From Trueperaceae bacterium (GTDB lineage: Bacteria; Deinococcota; Deinococci; Deinococcales; Trueperaceae), in NCBI GenBank assembly GCA_020354625.1, contig CP070651.1, forward strand, positions 1,196,350 to 1,256,079: a stretch of 59,730 nt of DNA. The letters run 5' to 3'. The stretch's first letter is position 1; the number at the start of each line of letters is the position of its first letter. Under the pieces are notes generated by a model, which was given only the letters and a program-made list of their open reading frames with translations, made no database searches and had not been told where the DNA came from. Of the stretch, positions 7,524 through 17,481 are shown piece after piece. Made by a program: the position numbers and the translations under genes.

Positions 7524-10500
7524 ATGAAAGACTTCAGGAATTTTTCCAGAGTCCAGATCCAAATTGCTTCGCCTGAGCGAATTCGGGGCTGGAGTTATGG
7601 TGAGATAACTAAGCCGGAAACAATCAATTACCGCACCCTAAAGCCAGAACGTGACGGCCTATTTGATGAGCGAGTGTTTGGGCCCGAAAAGGATTGGGAG
7701 TGTAGTTGTGGCAAGTATCGAGGGCAGCGGTTCGCAGGTAAAGTGTGCGAGCGATGCGGAGTCGAGGTTACAAAGGCCACGGTGAGGCGCTACCGGATGG
7801 GGCATATCGAACTCGCAACTCCGTGTGCTCACATCTGGTACGTCAAAGATATTCCTAGCAAGATCGGCTCTTTGCTCAATCTTTCTACTAGCCAGCTCGA
7901 GCAAGTGCTCTACTTTGCGAAATATATCGTCACCGATCCGATGGGTGCCATCAAAGATGGCAAACCTCTTCGAAGGGGTGACTTGCTCACGGATGATGAG
8001 TACCGTCAGCTCCGCTACGGATACCAAGAGACCTACACCGTGTCGCTGGGCGAAGACGCCGTTGTATCCGACGGTGAGGCGGTTGAGGTGGGTCAACAGC
8101 TTGCAAAAGGCGTCAAATCGAAACTGACTGGGGTGGCCCAGTATCGCTTCCCACGCAAGATCACCTTTGATTACCTCGAGTCAAGAGACAGCTCGTTGGT
8201 TCTTGCCAAGAATGCTTGGGTTGAAGACGAAACGTATACGGGCGGTCAGCCGATCGCTGAATTGTCGGCGGAGTTCAGTCTTACTGCTTTGAAAGAGGGA
8301 GTGGTAGAGTTTCTTCCGATCGGAAGCGACGGAGGCATTGTCAATATTCGTGATGTTGACGAAGACGAAGTCGTTGAGAGCCACTTCATTCCGAAGGGTA
8401 TGAGTGTCGCTGTTGGCGAAGGTGAGTTCATCGAAAAGGGCACCGAGCTTGCCAAAGGCGATGAAGGGGCTACCCTGAGCGTCCCGAGAGGGGCCTCGGT
8501 GATTGTGCAAGCCAGCAAAACCCAAAGAGACAGGGTTAATCTGACGCTTAGGGTCGAGTGGGCTCGTAGAGAAACCCACGACATCAATCCCACCATGCAT
8601 GTCCTCGTCGGTGATGGTGCGACGATCAAGGAGGGTGAAAAAGTCGTGGGGGCGATCGATGCGGCGCAGGAGATTGTCGCTGCAGCCGATGGAACAGTGC
8701 ACTTGTCAGAGCCTGCCAGCATTATCGTGTCTCGCGCAAAGATCTATCCATACGAAGACGAGCCGATTGTGGTAAATGGCGATCGGGTTGTACCAGGCGA
8801 TGAGTTGGCCGATGGGGGGCGAGTCAAGGCAGATATCTCTGGACGCGTCGAGATCGATCTTGTAAGGTGCCAGGTTCGGCTCATCGAATCGTACGACTTT
8901 GAGGCGAAAATGGGAGCGGAAGCGGTCAAAGAGCTACTCGACTCCCTCGACCTCGAAGTGCTCGAGGTCGAGCTCGAGGAAGAGATGCAGAGCCCAAGCC
9001 GCCATAAGCGTGCCAAGGCCAGGAAGCGCCTAGAGGTTGTTCGCAACTTCATCAAGTCGGGCAATGACCCGGGCTGGATGATTCTGGAGGCGGTTCCGAT
9101 CATGCCGCCGAATCTACGCCCCATGGTGCAGGTCGAAGGTGGACGCTTTGCAACCAGCGATCTGAACGATCTCTATCGCCGGCTCATCAATCGCAATAAT
9201 CGGCTCAAGAAGCTGATGCAGCAAGGTGCTCCTGAGATGATTGTTCGTAACGAGAAGCGTATGCTTCAGGAAGCCGTTGATGCCCTCATCGATAATGGTC
9301 GAAGGGGTTCTGCCGTGGTTCACCCGGGTAGCGATCGCCCCTTGCGTTCGTTGACCGATCTTTTGGGGGGAAAGCAGGGGCGTTTCCGTCAGAATCTGTT
9401 GGGGAAACGCGTAGATTACTCCGGTCGCTCTGTGATCGTCGTCGGACCACAGCTCAGTCTCCACCAGTGCGGCGTACCCAAGCGTATGGCCCTCGAGCTT
9501 TTCAAACCCTTTCTTTTCAAAAAACTTGAAGAGCGGGGCATTGTATCGAACATCAAGAGCGCACGCAAACTGCTTGAGCGTTACCGTGATGCGCGTGATG
9601 AAATATGGGATGCGCTCGAAGAGGTCATACAAGACAGAGTCGTGTTGTTGAACCGCGCCCCGACCCTGCATCGCCTGGGGATCCAAGGTTTCGAGCCGGT
9701 TTTGGTCGAGGGCCAGGCGATCCAATTGCATCCTCTCGTGTGCGAGGCCTTCAATGCCGATTTCGACGGCGATCAGATGGCTATCCACGTACCCCTGTCC
9801 GTATACGCACAAGCTGAGGCGCGACTTCAGATGCTTAGCTCGCACAACTTGCTGTCGCCTGCACACGGCAATCCGAATGTTCAGGCCAGTCGGGATATCA
9901 TCCTAGGTCTTTTTGTTCTTACACAGGTACATATGGGTCGCAAAGGTGTCGGGAAGAGCTTCAAGAGTGCCGACGCCGCTTTGGAGGCCCACGCACGTGG
10001 AAAGGTAGACCTAAACTCTCCGATCGAGGTGGCAGGCGTAAAGACGACGTTGGGCCGCTTGAAATACCGTTTTAGCAATGTCGATGAAGCGCTTCTCGCT
10101 GTCGATCGAAGCGAGATCGATATGCAAGATGTAGTCACCGTCAAAATTGATGGCCAGTTGGTAGAGACGAGCCCAGGCCGTATGTTCTTCTCACGTCTTG
10201 TGAAAGAGACCGTGGCGGAAGATGGGGCCGAGTTGCCGGCCTCCATGATTCGCTATGACATCGCTTATGAGAAGGGGGCTTTGCGCGATCTGGTGACCGA
10301 TTCGTTTAAGCTCTTGGGGATCGAGCGTACTGCCAAGCTCCTCGATGGGCTCAAGCGCTCTGGGTTTGCTCTTTCGACGACGAGCGGAATCACTATCGGT
10401 ATCGATGATGTGGCGATTCCGGAGAAAAAGAAAGAACTCCTGGCAGAGGCGCAGAACAAGCTCGAAAGGATCATGGCCGCCTATGATCGCGGTTTCGTGA

Positions 10501-12101
10501 ACGAAAAAGAGCGATACCAACAAGTGGTCAAGCTGTGGAACGATACGACAGAACAGGTCAAACAGGCGGTTTTCGATAACTTTGAGGAAAACATGCCGTT
10601 CAACCCGCTCTACGTCATGGCCCAATCTGGGGCGCGTGGTAATCCTCAGCAGATCCGACAACTCGCTGGGATGCGTGGGTTGATGGCTAAACCCTCAGGG
10701 GATACGATCGAGCTACCCATTCGGGCCAATTTCCGTGAAGGTCTTACGGTGTTGGAATATTTCATCTCTACACATGGAGCTCGAAAGGGGGGTGCTGATA
10801 CAGCGCTCCGCACGGCAGATTCGGGTTACCTGACGCGAAAACTTGTGGATGTGGCACACGAACTCGTGGTGCGGGAAGACGATTGCAACACAGCCGATGC
10901 CATTACCATACAGCTGTATACAAATGATGGGCGTTTGCGGCCAAAGAATCAGCTAGAAATGAGCCTATACGGTAGGCGCTTGGCCTATGACTTCGAGGTC
11001 GGGACGGTATCGATCGAAGCGGGCCGCTTTCTGCTCAAAGAAGAGATCGATCTCATCTACCCCCATTTCGCCTCTCATCCCGAGGTGAGAACCGTGGAGG
11101 TTCGCAGCCCACTGGTGTGCCAGACACGGGCGGGTGTTTGCCGGAAATGCTATGGCCTCGATATGTCGACGATGCGCGAAGTTTCGCTTGGTGAGGCGGT
11201 GGGCGTCATCGCAGCGGAGTCGATCGGTGAGCCTGGTACGCAGCTTACGATGCGCACGTTCCACACCGGTGGCGTTGCGACAGGGGGTGACATTACCCAA
11301 GGCCTACCCCGTGTAATCGAGCTGGTGGAGGCCCGTAAACCGAAGCTGAGGGCGGTCATTTCTGATCTCGATGGGATTGTCTCTCTCGAAGAAGATGAAG
11401 AGCGGTATCGTCTAACCATCACGAGTGAGGATGGAGAGTTTAGCAAGACGTATCGCATTGATCGTAATATCCGCCTCCTGGTCAAGGATGGTGATAAGGT
11501 CGAGGCCGGTGATCAGCTTACGCGTGGTGCAATCAACCCTCACGATCTGTTGGAGTCTCGAGGGCCAGATGCCGTACAGCAGTATCTAGTCGATGAGATC
11601 CAGCGCGTTTATCGTGGTCAGGGGGTTAGCGTTCACGATAAGCATATCGAGGTTATCGTGCGGCAGATGCTCAAGTACGTGGAGATTCTCGATGCGGGAG
11701 AGAGTACGTTCCTCGAAGGCCAGACCATTGAGAAGTTCGATGTCGAGGAAGTCAACGACCGACTGATCGATGAAGATAAGGAACCGGCGAGCTGGAAGCC
11801 TGTGCTACTCGGTATTACCAAGGCTAGCCTCTCGACAAAGTCGTGGCTGTCTGCTGCAAGCTTCCAACATACGACTCATGTGCTTACAGAAGCAGCGGTG
11901 AGTGGCAAGGCAGATGATCTCGTAGGCCTTAAAGAAAATGTCATTCTCGGACGATTGATTCCTGCAGGAACGGGACTTGAGATCATTCGAAATACGCGGG
12001 TTGCTGATCAGCGTACCTTAGAGCGCGAAGAGGAAGCTGCGACCGTAACCAGTGTGCCGGCGAGAGTAGCGGGAGAGGGAGAGAAACGTCCTGAAGCCTG
12101 A
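7524..12101 (+). CDS. rpoC: DNA-directed RNA polymerase subunit beta'
   Basis: The 1525-residue beta' subunit carries the active site. The first zinc site is Cys60, Cys62, Cys75 and Cys78. The catalytic [13 protein letters not shown] motif lies at about residues 743-755, nearly the Thermus numbering. The second zinc site uses a Cys near CNTADAI and the cluster [11 protein letters not shown]. Residues about 155-450 are a lineage-specific insertion with repeated beta-barrel-like hybrid motifs, the feature that marks Thermus/Deinococcus RpoC. An AAGGGG ribosome-binding site precedes the ATG. A hairpin 38 bases after the stop probably ends the rpoBC operon. Confidence 0.99.
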   Translation: MKDFRNFSRVQIQIASPERIRGWSYGEITKPETINYRTLKPERDGLFDERVFGPEKDWECSCGKYRGQRFAGKVCERCGVEVTKATVRRYRMGHIELATPCAHIWYVKDIPSKIGSLLNLSTSQLEQVLYFAKYIVTDPMGAIKDGKPLRRGDLLTDDEYRQLRYGYQETYTVSLGEDAVVSDGEAVEVGQQLAKGVKSKLTGVAQYRFPRKITFDYLESRDSSLVLAKNAWVEDETYTGGQPIAELSAEFSLTALKEGVVEFLPIGSDGGIVNIRDVDEDEVVESHFIPKGMSVAVGEGEFIEKGTELAKGDEGATLSVPRGASVIVQASKTQRDRVNLTLRVEWARRETHDINPTMHVLVGDGATIKEGEKVVGAIDAAQEIVAAADGTVHLSEPASIIVSRAKIYPYEDEPIVVNGDRVVPGDELADGGRVKADISGRVEIDLVRCQVRLIESYDFEAKMGAEAVKELLDSLDLEVLEVELEEEMQSPSRHKRAKARKRLEVVRNFIKSGNDPGWMILEAVPIMPPNLRPMVQVEGGRFATSDLNDLYRRLINRNNRLKKLMQQGAPEMIVRNEKRMLQEAVDALIDNGRRGSAVVHPGSDRPLRSLTDLLGGKQGRFRQNLLGKRVDYSGRSVIVVGPQLSLHQCGVPKRMALELFKPFLFKKLEERGIVSNIKSARKLLERYRDARDEIWDALEEVIQDRVVLLNRAPTLHRLGIQGFEPVLVEGQAIQLHPLVCEAFNADFDGDQMAIHVPLSVYAQAEARLQMLSSHNLLSPAHGNPNVQASRDIILGLFVLTQVHMGRKGVGKSFKSADAALEAHARGKVDLNSPIEVAGVKTTLGRLKYRFSNVDEALLAVDRSEIDMQDVVTVKIDGQLVETSPGRMFFSRLVKETVAEDGAELPASMIRYDIAYEKGALRDLVTDSFKLLGIERTAKLLDGLKRSGFALSTTSGITIGIDDVAIPEKKKELLAEAQNKLERIMAAYDRGFVNEKERYQQVVKLWNDTTEQVKQAVFDNFEENMPFNPLYVMAQSGARGNPQQIRQLAGMRGLMAKPSGDTIELPIRANFREGLTVLEYFISTHGARKGGADTALRTADSGYLTRKLVDVAHELVVREDDCNTADAITIQLYTNDGRLRPKNQLEMSLYGRRLAYDFEVGTVSIEAGRFLLKEEIDLIYPHFASHPEVRTVEVRSPLVCQTRAGVCRKCYGLDMSTMREVSLGEAVGVIAAESIGEPGTQLTMRTFHTGGVATGGDITQGLPRVIELVEARKPKLRAVISDLDGIVSLEEDEERYRLTITSEDGEFSKTYRIDRNIRLLVKDGDKVEAGDQLTRGAINPHDLLESRGPDAVQQYLVDEIQRVYRGQGVSVHDKHIEVIVRQMLKYVEILDAGESTFLEGQTIEKFDVEEVNDRLIDEDKEPASWKPVLLGITKASLSTKSWLSAASFQHTTHVLTEAAVSGKADDLVGLKENVILGRLIPAGTGLEIIRNTRVADQRTLEREEEAATVTSVPARVAGEGEKRPEA

Positions 12102-12138
12102 GTACTAACAGCTTTAGCTTTGGGTGCAATATGGGTGG

Positions 12139-12175
12139 GAACGCCCCTCAGTCCTTTCCTGGCTGTGGGGCGTTC
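12139..12175 (+). terminator. Probable rpoBC terminator hairpin
   Basis: GAACGCCCC (12139-12147) pairs perfectly with GGGGCGTTC (12167-12175) over a 19-base loop. There is no T tract, so termination may be factor-assisted. Confidence 0.6.
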
Positions 12176-12207
12176 GATTCGGTATATGTAGTGATATGCT
12201 CACATGT

Positions 12208-12609
12208 GTGATCGTGGCGATCGATCCAGGTCATAACATTGGCATCGCCTACGTGAACCGTGAGGGCCTGCTCCTCGAGAGGTTTGTGGTGACGCTCGAA
12301 CTACTCGACACTTTTGAGTTTCCCGGGGAGAGTGAGATCGTTGTGGGAGATGGTACTGGAAGCCTTCACGTTCAAAAGAGACTGAGAGAGCGTAACCTGA
12401 GTTTTGTGGTGTGCAGTGAGGAAGGGACGAGCCTGAAAGCAAAAGAGCTCTACTTCGACCATCACCCTCCCCGAGGACTCATGCGCTTCCTTCCGAAGGG
12501 AATGCGGATTCCCCCAAGAAACGTAGACGATTTTGCAGCATATGCTTTAGCGCTAAGATATCTCAACGATACTGCTGAGGCCAAAATAAGGCATCGCCAA
12601 CATGGATAG
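12208..12609 (+). CDS. RNase H-fold protein, YqgF/RuvX-like
   Basis: The product of about 133 residues begins with the RNase H/resolvase signature VIVAIDPGHNIGIAYV (first catalytic Asp), has an internal acidic strand EIVVGDGTGS, then SEEGTSLKAKELYF with a conserved Glu, and ends with PPRNVDDFAAYALALRYL, which supplies a late Asp. This pattern (Asp-Glu-Asp, RLLP..PP..DD) recalls the YqgF-like pre-16S rRNA nuclease family of Cyanobacteria and Deinococcota. Start choice: GTG 12208 has a TATGCT box 7 bases upstream, the leaderless layout seen elsewhere here; ATG 12196 is the alternative. Its end overlaps the next gene by 8 bases. Function is by homology only. Confidence 0.7.
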   Translation: MIVAIDPGHNIGIAYVNREGLLLERFVVTLELLDTFEFPGESEIVVGDGTGSLHVQKRLRERNLSFVVCSEEGTSLKAKELYFDHHPPRGLMRFLPKGMRIPPRNVDDFAAYALALRYLNDTAEAKIRHRQHG

Positions 12610-14467
12610 CAAGGAAGTTTGTACGCGTTGGAAGGGTCGTGTATATTTCATCGTACGCTTCAGCAAGATCATTTCGATCTCGTGCACTCTCTTTGTCGCT
12701 TTCGCAGTAGCACAAGCTGCTCCCCCCAAAGTCGCCTTGGTGCTCGGGGGGGGGACGGCGCGTGGCTTGGTGCATATAGGGGTTATAAAGGCTCTTGTCG
12801 AGGAGGGTGTACCCATCGATCTCGTCGTTGGGACCTCGATGGGTGCGGTTGTTGGTGGCTTGTATGCGGCAGGTCTCAGTATCGATGTCATCGACGCCGC
12901 CTTCGATGTCATCGATGCCAACGAGCTGGTTGACTTGCAGTTTCCGCCCCACGGTGGTCTCTTCGATGCCACGACGTTCGAGCTACTGATAGATGAATTA
13001 GTGCAAGGAATGGCAATCGAGGTCACCACACTACCCTTTGCCGCTGTCGCCACGCCGTTTGAAACGAACGAGGCAACGCTCCTTACCGCGGGTAATCTGG
13101 CTCGAGCCATCCACGCTTCGCTGGCTGTCCCCGTGCTATTTGCACCCGTTGAGATCGAAGGCGCATTCTACTACGACGGGGGTCTTACCGCTTCAGTGGC
13201 TGCCGGATTGGCGAGAGAGCTTGGGGCGGATGTGGTCATCGCTGTATCGGTCTCTCGTATCTTTGAAAGCGATCCCTTCGACCTCATTAACAATGCTGCA
13301 AACGTCTTATCGGCCCTTCTTGCCAAGTCCAATATCGAGCAGAAGTCAAAGGCCGACGTACTCATCGAGTTAGGGTTGGGTGATACATCCTATTTTGCGT
13401 TCGATCGCCGACGAGAAATGGTCGATATCGGTTACCAGGAGATGATTCTTGTGCTCCCTTCTATTATCGATCTGCTCAATAAAAATGGCGTGAATTTGCG
13501 AAGGGGAGGCGATCCTAACGTCGATCATCCTCTCAATACCGGGTGGCAAGAACGTTTCATCCAAGGACAGCGTCGGGCGGCTATGCGTGCTCGTTCCCTC
13601 TCTGTCACCTTCGATGTCGACCTCGGTCCCGGAAACTATCGTAGTGCTCGTTCCCCCTACACTACTACACCCTACACGGTTGCTCGCCTAGGTGCAGATG
13701 TCAGCGGAGGTCAGCTCGGTAACTTGAGTTTGGGAATGTCGGGCGGTGCGGGTATTCGTTCGGAAGTGACCACCCTCTCCTTCCGATTGGGGTACCGCCT
13801 CGACGCTGTTACGACGATCGTTTCGGAGCTGTCAAAGGGGATTGAAGACCCTTGGACCCTATCCTTGGCCATTGCATATAGTCCGTTCGAGCCCGTCGGG
13901 TTGCGATCCGAAACCACTTTTGAGGTAGGGTTACAAGATCAACATTATTCGGTACAAGAGGTGGTAGAGGGCATCGGATTCAGAAGTGCAGTCGGTCTTG
14001 CCGCTGGGGATGGCGTGCGGGGTACGTTTGAGCTTCTGAGCAGTATGGAGTTCGATTCCCTCCTGTTGCGGTTCCGGGGTTTTGCGGGTGGTCTCTTTTC
14101 CGAAGCCGACGTAAGGAACCAGTTCGGTTTTGGAAGACCGGTGATGATGCGAGGTGTGCCCTTAACTCCGGCTTCGCATGTGTTGATTGGAAATATGGAA
14201 GTCGGATGGCAAGCTGCCACGAGCTCAATTTTAGCAGAGGTCATTTCTATCCGACCCCGTGGGTGGGGTTTTATCGACGTCGGATACGGACCCCCTACAT
14301 TCAATGTGCCGATAGCTGGCCTCGGTATCGGAACCGGAGTCTCGGGAACTCTATTCGGCTTCGAACCGTTTGACATCGAGTTCGATGTCGGTTATGGCTT
14401 ATCGACAGGGGTTGTTACGTTTACTGTCCGCAGCGATGTTTGGCCGGAGGCATACCGGTTTAAGTAG
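12602..14467 (+). CDS. Patatin-like phospholipase fused to an outer-membrane beta-barrel
   Basis: The 621-residue protein starts with an uncleaved-looking basic stretch and a signal peptide (hydrophobic about residues 22-40, ending AQAA). The patatin domain follows: oxyanion loop GGGTARG (49-55), nucleophile elbow GTSMG with Ser79, and the catalytic Asp192 in YYDGG. From about residue 325 to the end the sequence alternates polar and hydrophobic residues as in 12-16 beta-strands, contains RPVMMRGVP resembling the Omp85 RG motif, and ends VWPEAYRFK. This resembles the PlpD/type Vd layout, but I see no clear POTRA domain between the two parts. It likely acts as a lipid hydrolase at or beyond the outer membrane. 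A run of nine G lies in the oxyanion-loop codons. Confidence 0.85.
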   Translation: MDSKEVCTRWKGRVYFIVRFSKIISISCTLFVAFAVAQAAPPKVALVLGGGTARGLVHIGVIKALVEEGVPIDLVVGTSMGAVVGGLYAAGLSIDVIDAAFDVIDANELVDLQFPPHGGLFDATTFELLIDELVQGMAIEVTTLPFAAVATPFETNEATLLTAGNLARAIHASLAVPVLFAPVEIEGAFYYDGGLTASVAAGLARELGADVVIAVSVSRIFESDPFDLINNAANVLSALLAKSNIEQKSKADVLIELGLGDTSYFAFDRRREMVDIGYQEMILVLPSIIDLLNKNGVNLRRGGDPNVDHPLNTGWQERFIQGQRRAAMRARSLSVTFDVDLGPGNYRSARSPYTTTPYTVARLGADVSGGQLGNLSLGMSGGAGIRSEVTTLSFRLGYRLDAVTTIVSELSKGIEDPWTLSLAIAYSPFEPVGLRSETTFEVGLQDQHYSVQEVVEGIGFRSAVGLAAGDGVRGTFELLSSMEFDSLLLRFRGFAGGLFSEADVRNQFGFGRPVMMRGVPLTPASHVLIGNMEVGWQAATSSILAEVISIRPRGWGFIDVGYGPPTFNVPIAGLGIGTGVSGTLFGFEPFDIEFDVGYGLSTGVVTFTVRSDVWPEAYRFK

Positions 14468-14502
14468 CTTCCTGCCCACCTGTGGCGTAGCCATTGGCAA
14501 GT

Positions 14503-15009
14503 TCAGTTCAGCTCGTCGTCTTCGCCGGCATCCATGAGGATTCGGGCTTCATTGATGGGAACGCCTAAAACAGCGCTGATCTCACCGGCGAGCAAGCGAA
14601 GGGCGCGCCGATACGCCTGCCGATCCAAATCGGGAAGTCCACGCTCGAGGTCCCAACGGCGTAATTCGCTCGCGAGCGTTGCGATCTGATAAGGATCGCC
14701 GCTAGTGAGGATGTCGGTAACCCGTCGGTGTCGGGCCGCCCACTGTTTGGGGAGGTTGATACGGCCATTGCTTAGCCGTTCAAGGACGTTTGTGACTTCC
14801 TCTTGGGTGAGGGCTGGGCGTAAGCCGGCTTCCTGTGGTGCGTTGACAGGAACGTAGGCGCGCGATGTGCCGTTTGGGAAGTCCACCTGGTAATATCGAA
14901 GATCTGCCCCAGCTATTCGCTTGATGGTCGTTCCTGAAACGATGCCGACTCCATATGGAGGCAGCACCACTTGGTCGCCATTCTTGAAGCTTTTCGGTGA
15001 GTCTTTCAA
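14503..15009 (-). CDS. carD: CarD-family transcription regulator (Thermus CarD orthologue)
   Basis: The 168-residue protein closely follows Thermus CarD: N-terminal polymerase-interacting Tudor-like domain (GDQVVLPPYGVGIVSG, YYQVDFPNGTSRAYVPVN) and an all-helical DNA-binding domain with LPKQWAARHRR, whose Trp wedges the upstream edge of the promoter bubble, then RGLPDLDRQAYRRALRLLAG. CarD binds RpoB and stabilises open complexes. The start is a TTG at 15009 with a GAGGG-type ribosome-binding site; no better in-frame start exists before the conserved domain. It is monocistronic and convergent with the patatin gene. A second, divergent CarD lies at 41724-42215. Confidence 0.93.
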   Translation of the reverse strand: MKDSPKSFKNGDQVVLPPYGVGIVSGTTIKRIAGADLRYYQVDFPNGTSRAYVPVNAPQEAGLRPALTQEEVTNVLERLSNGRINLPKQWAARHRRVTDILTSGDPYQIATLASELRRWDLERGLPDLDRQAYRRALRLLAGEISAVLGVPINEARILMDAGEDDELN

Positions 15010-15041
15010 CGCCCTCGCTCCCTTCGCGTCTCGGAAAACGA

Positions 15042-15070
15042 CCCCTCATCACAAAGCGGCGTGATAGGGG
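15042..15070 (-). promoter_or_regulatory. Hairpin in the carD leader
   Basis: CCCCT and ATCAC (15042-15052, one bulged C) pair with GTGAT and AGGGG (15061-15070). It lies 33 bases before the carD start on the minus strand and could influence leader stability. No promoter could be placed with confidence. Confidence 0.3.
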
Positions 15071-15221
15071 CCGGAACCTCACTATGTAGGGTGATTCTTT
15101 TGGCGTGCTTTCTGGGCCGGTTTTGATGGGCAAACAAGCACGCTCACATCAATTATTGTACCAAAGATTCTCCTATTCTGCACGTGTATCGCTTACGCGA
15201 ATTGCAAGGGTTTCCCTGGGT

Positions 15222-16118
15222 TTAGGTCACTTCGTGGGAGTCACGTTCCACTTGGTTGGATCGTGCAACCAGTACGATCCCCGAAAGAAGGACCAAGGCA
15301 CCGACCACCGTGAGGCCTAAAGGTAGTTCGCGAAAAAGGGCAAACGCCAGAATAGAGGCCCCGATCGGTTCAAAGAGGGTCGTTGTGGCGACGAAAGTGG
15401 GGTCTAGATACTTGATTGTGTAGTTGATACCGGTGTGCCCGATCAGTTGAGGTACCAAGGCGAGCATCCCGATCCATAGATAGGTCGACATACCGTACTC
15501 GACATAGCTGATGTCAAACAAGGCCGGTAGTGGGAGCAAGAACAGAGCTGCGACACCGTACGCGATGCCGACATAGGCGTTGAGATGGAGGCCGAGTCGC
15601 TGAACGGTCCGTCCGAGAAGAAAATAGCCTGCAATAAATAGGGCTCCACAGAGGGCGAGAGCATCGCCCAAGAGCGGATCGCTCCCTTCGGATAAGTCGC
15701 CAAAGCCGATAATAGATCCTCCGGCAACGGCTAAGAGGATGCCAAACAGTACGGCCAGGGTGGGAGATCTGCCAAAAAAAAACCAGCTGAATAGCGCTAC
15801 CCACAACGGATGTGTGTTGACCAATGTCACACTGGCCGTGACACTCGTATAAGACAGAGAGGTAATCCAGGTCGCAAAGTGTGCTCCTAAAAAGACCCCG
15901 GCGAGAACCGCCAACAAGAAAGTCTTTCGAGATAGCGGCGTGTGTCTTAAGCTACGCACCGAAGCAGGGAGGAGGATCAAGCTCGCCAAGACCATCCTGT
16001 AAGCCGCGATCACCACGCCGGGTGCCTCTGCGAGGCGGACGAAGATCGCTGCGAGGCTGACTGCGAAAAGTGCGACGATGAGTACACCGTACACGCGGTG
16101 GGCCGGCGGGTCGGTCAT
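15222..16118 (-). CDS. EamA/DMT-family transporter
   Basis: The protein of about 298 residues has ten hydrophobic segments in two repeated halves, as in the EamA (DUF6) drug/metabolite transporter superfamily: for example VIAAYRMVLASLILLP after helix 1-2, and the second-half LDPTFVATTTLFEPIGASIL. Such carriers usually export metabolites or amino acids across the inner membrane; the substrate cannot be told from sequence. ATG 16118 is preferred because TACGAT lies 7 bases before it; an in-frame ATG three codons upstream overlaps that box. A run of nine T encodes WFFFG near mid-protein. Confidence 0.85.
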   Translation of the reverse strand: MTDPPAHRVYGVLIVALFAVSLAAIFVRLAEAPGVVIAAYRMVLASLILLPASVRSLRHTPLSRKTFLLAVLAGVFLGAHFATWITSLSYTSVTASVTLVNTHPLWVALFSWFFFGRSPTLAVLFGILLAVAGGSIIGFGDLSEGSDPLLGDALALCGALFIAGYFLLGRTVQRLGLHLNAYVGIAYGVAALFLLPLPALFDISYVEYGMSTYLWIGMLALVPQLIGHTGINYTIKYLDPTFVATTTLFEPIGASILAFALFRELPLGLTVVGALVLLSGIVLVARSNQVERDSHEVT

Positions 16119-16170
16119 GTCGGCCATCGTACCGCAAGTTTGTGTCGACGCGCTCTTGTGTCGAAAAATT

Positions 16171-16539
16171 TCAAGAAATCCGTCTTACTTTGATGCTGGT
16201 CCGAACGCGCAAGATAAAGAAGATCCAGCCGATCAGCTGTAGAACTCCTCCTACAGGAGTGATCATGCCGAGCCACTCTCGGTCTGTCAGGATGAGGAGA
16301 TAGAGGCTGCCAGAGAAAAGAAGCGTTCCACCAAATAGAAACCAGACGGCCCATACAACTTTCGATCCAAAAGTTGCGATAGCGAGCAGTGCGAGCCCAT
16401 GATACATTTGGTAGCGCACCGCAGTTTCATAGGTCTCAAGACGTTCAATCGACAAGGTCTCGCTTAGAGCGTGGGTTCCGAAGGCACCAAATACGACGCC
16501 CGAACCTGCGAGTATGGCGCCGAGTTGCGCTGTGATCAT
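16171..16539 (-). CDS. DUF423 small membrane protein
   Basis: The 122-residue protein has four membrane segments and the DUF423 (YgdD-like) signature: LAGSGVVFGAFGTHALSETL at the N-terminus and YETAVRYQMYHGLALLAI before the second helix, then GMITPVGGVLQLIGWIFF. The molecular role of this family is unknown. Its ATG overlaps the stop of a 13-codon frame (ATGA), so translation may be coupled to that short peptide. Confidence 0.88.
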   Translation of the reverse strand: MITAQLGAILAGSGVVFGAFGTHALSETLSIERLETYETAVRYQMYHGLALLAIATFGSKVVWAVWFLFGGTLLFSGSLYLLILTDREWLGMITPVGGVLQLIGWIFFILRVRTSIKVRRIS

Positions 16540-16577
16540 CGTTTCAATCCTCGGGCTTTCTTTGGGTCGAGTGCCAT
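16536..16577 (-). CDS. Possible 13-residue upstream peptide coupled to DUF423
   Basis: ATG 16577 opens a frame encoding MALDPKKARGLKR, stopped by a TGA that overlaps the DUF423 ATG. An AAGGA sequence lies 3 bases before this ATG and an AAGGAG further upstream, a better ribosome-binding context than DUF423 itself has. It may be a coupling leader peptide. No homologue is recognised, and it may be chance. Confidence 0.35.
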   Translation of the reverse strand: MALDPKKARGLKR

Positions 16578-16745
16578 GGTTCCTTATTCTCCTTACCAGG
16601 GGTGACCGTCACGCTCGTATCGACAGGGTGTATGCAGAGGCCGAGGCCACGCATCGAAAGGCTTAGGCAGATCTTATGGGGGGAGCTACACAAAGGATGA
16701 CATTACACCCGCCGGTATCGATCAGCCGTAGAGATCATACCTGGT

Positions 16746-17411
16746 TTACTCGGGTACAAGTTGGCCATCGCGTAGCTTGAGTACGATATCTGATCTCTCG
16801 GCGATACCGAGATCGTGCGTGACGACGATTACGCTGCGTCCCTCGTTTGTGACTTCGCGTAGGGCTGCCAGGACGGTGGCTCCGTTGGCGGTATCGAGGT
16901 TGCCGGTCGGCTCGTCGGCGAATACGATGTCGGGATCGTTGGCGAGGGCTCTAGCGAGAGCTACGCGCTGTCTTTCTCCTCCTGAGAGTTTGAGCGGCAG
17001 GTGGTGACGACGGTGCCTGAGCCCAAATCTCTTCAATAGGAGATCTGTCTTCATCTTGCGTTCGTTCACTGGCATACCTGTCAATCCCATCGGGAACGAG
17101 ATATTTTGCTCTGCCGTAAGGACTGTAACAAGGTTGAAGGCCTGGAAGACGAAGCCGAAGCGTCGCAGGCGTATGCCTGCCCGCGCAGATTCGGTGAGTT
17201 GGCTGATGGCCTGACCACCTAGCCGTACCTCGCCACAGGTGGGGGTATCGATGCTGGCTAGTAGGTGTAAAAGGCTGGACTTGCCCGATCCTGAGGGGCC
17301 CATAATGGCGTAGAAGCAACCAGGCCGGAAGTCGAAAGTGAAGTCGCGGAGGGCGACGACTTCTCCCGATGGTGTCTGATAGATCTTGTGAAGATTCCGT
17401 GCTTCAAGCAC
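16746..17411 (-). CDS. ABC transporter ATP-binding protein, LolD/MacB type
   Basis: The nucleotide-binding subunit of about 221 residues has Walker A GPSGSGKSS, the signature LSGGERQRVALARAL, Walker B DIVFADEPTGNLD and a switch His in VIVVTHD. The family drives FtsX-fold permeases that handle lipoproteins, peptides or drugs in the envelope. GTG 17411 is chosen because it begins the conserved LEARNLHKIYQTPSGEVVAL; the longer frame runs through the glycine-repeat end of the upstream gene and is not credible. Its likely partner is the permease at 19334-20488, from which it is separated by a DUF2207 gene on the same strand. Confidence 0.9.
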   Translation of the reverse strand: MLEARNLHKIYQTPSGEVVALRDFTFDFRPGCFYAIMGPSGSGKSSLLHLLASIDTPTCGEVRLGGQAISQLTESARAGIRLRRFGFVFQAFNLVTVLTAEQNISFPMGLTGMPVNERKMKTDLLLKRFGLRHRRHHLPLKLSGGERQRVALARALANDPDIVFADEPTGNLDTANGATVLAALREVTNEGRSVIVVTHDLGIAERSDIVLKLRDGQLVPE

Positions 17412-17481
17412 TAAAGTATATTTTAAGCCGAGATCTGGGAGTACGCTAGCAGCACTGCTGGAAATCGAGCGTGATCCTACG

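Noticed and set aside
9114-9866. 250-codon frame antisense to rpoC
   Set aside because: Shadow of the rpoC catalytic region.
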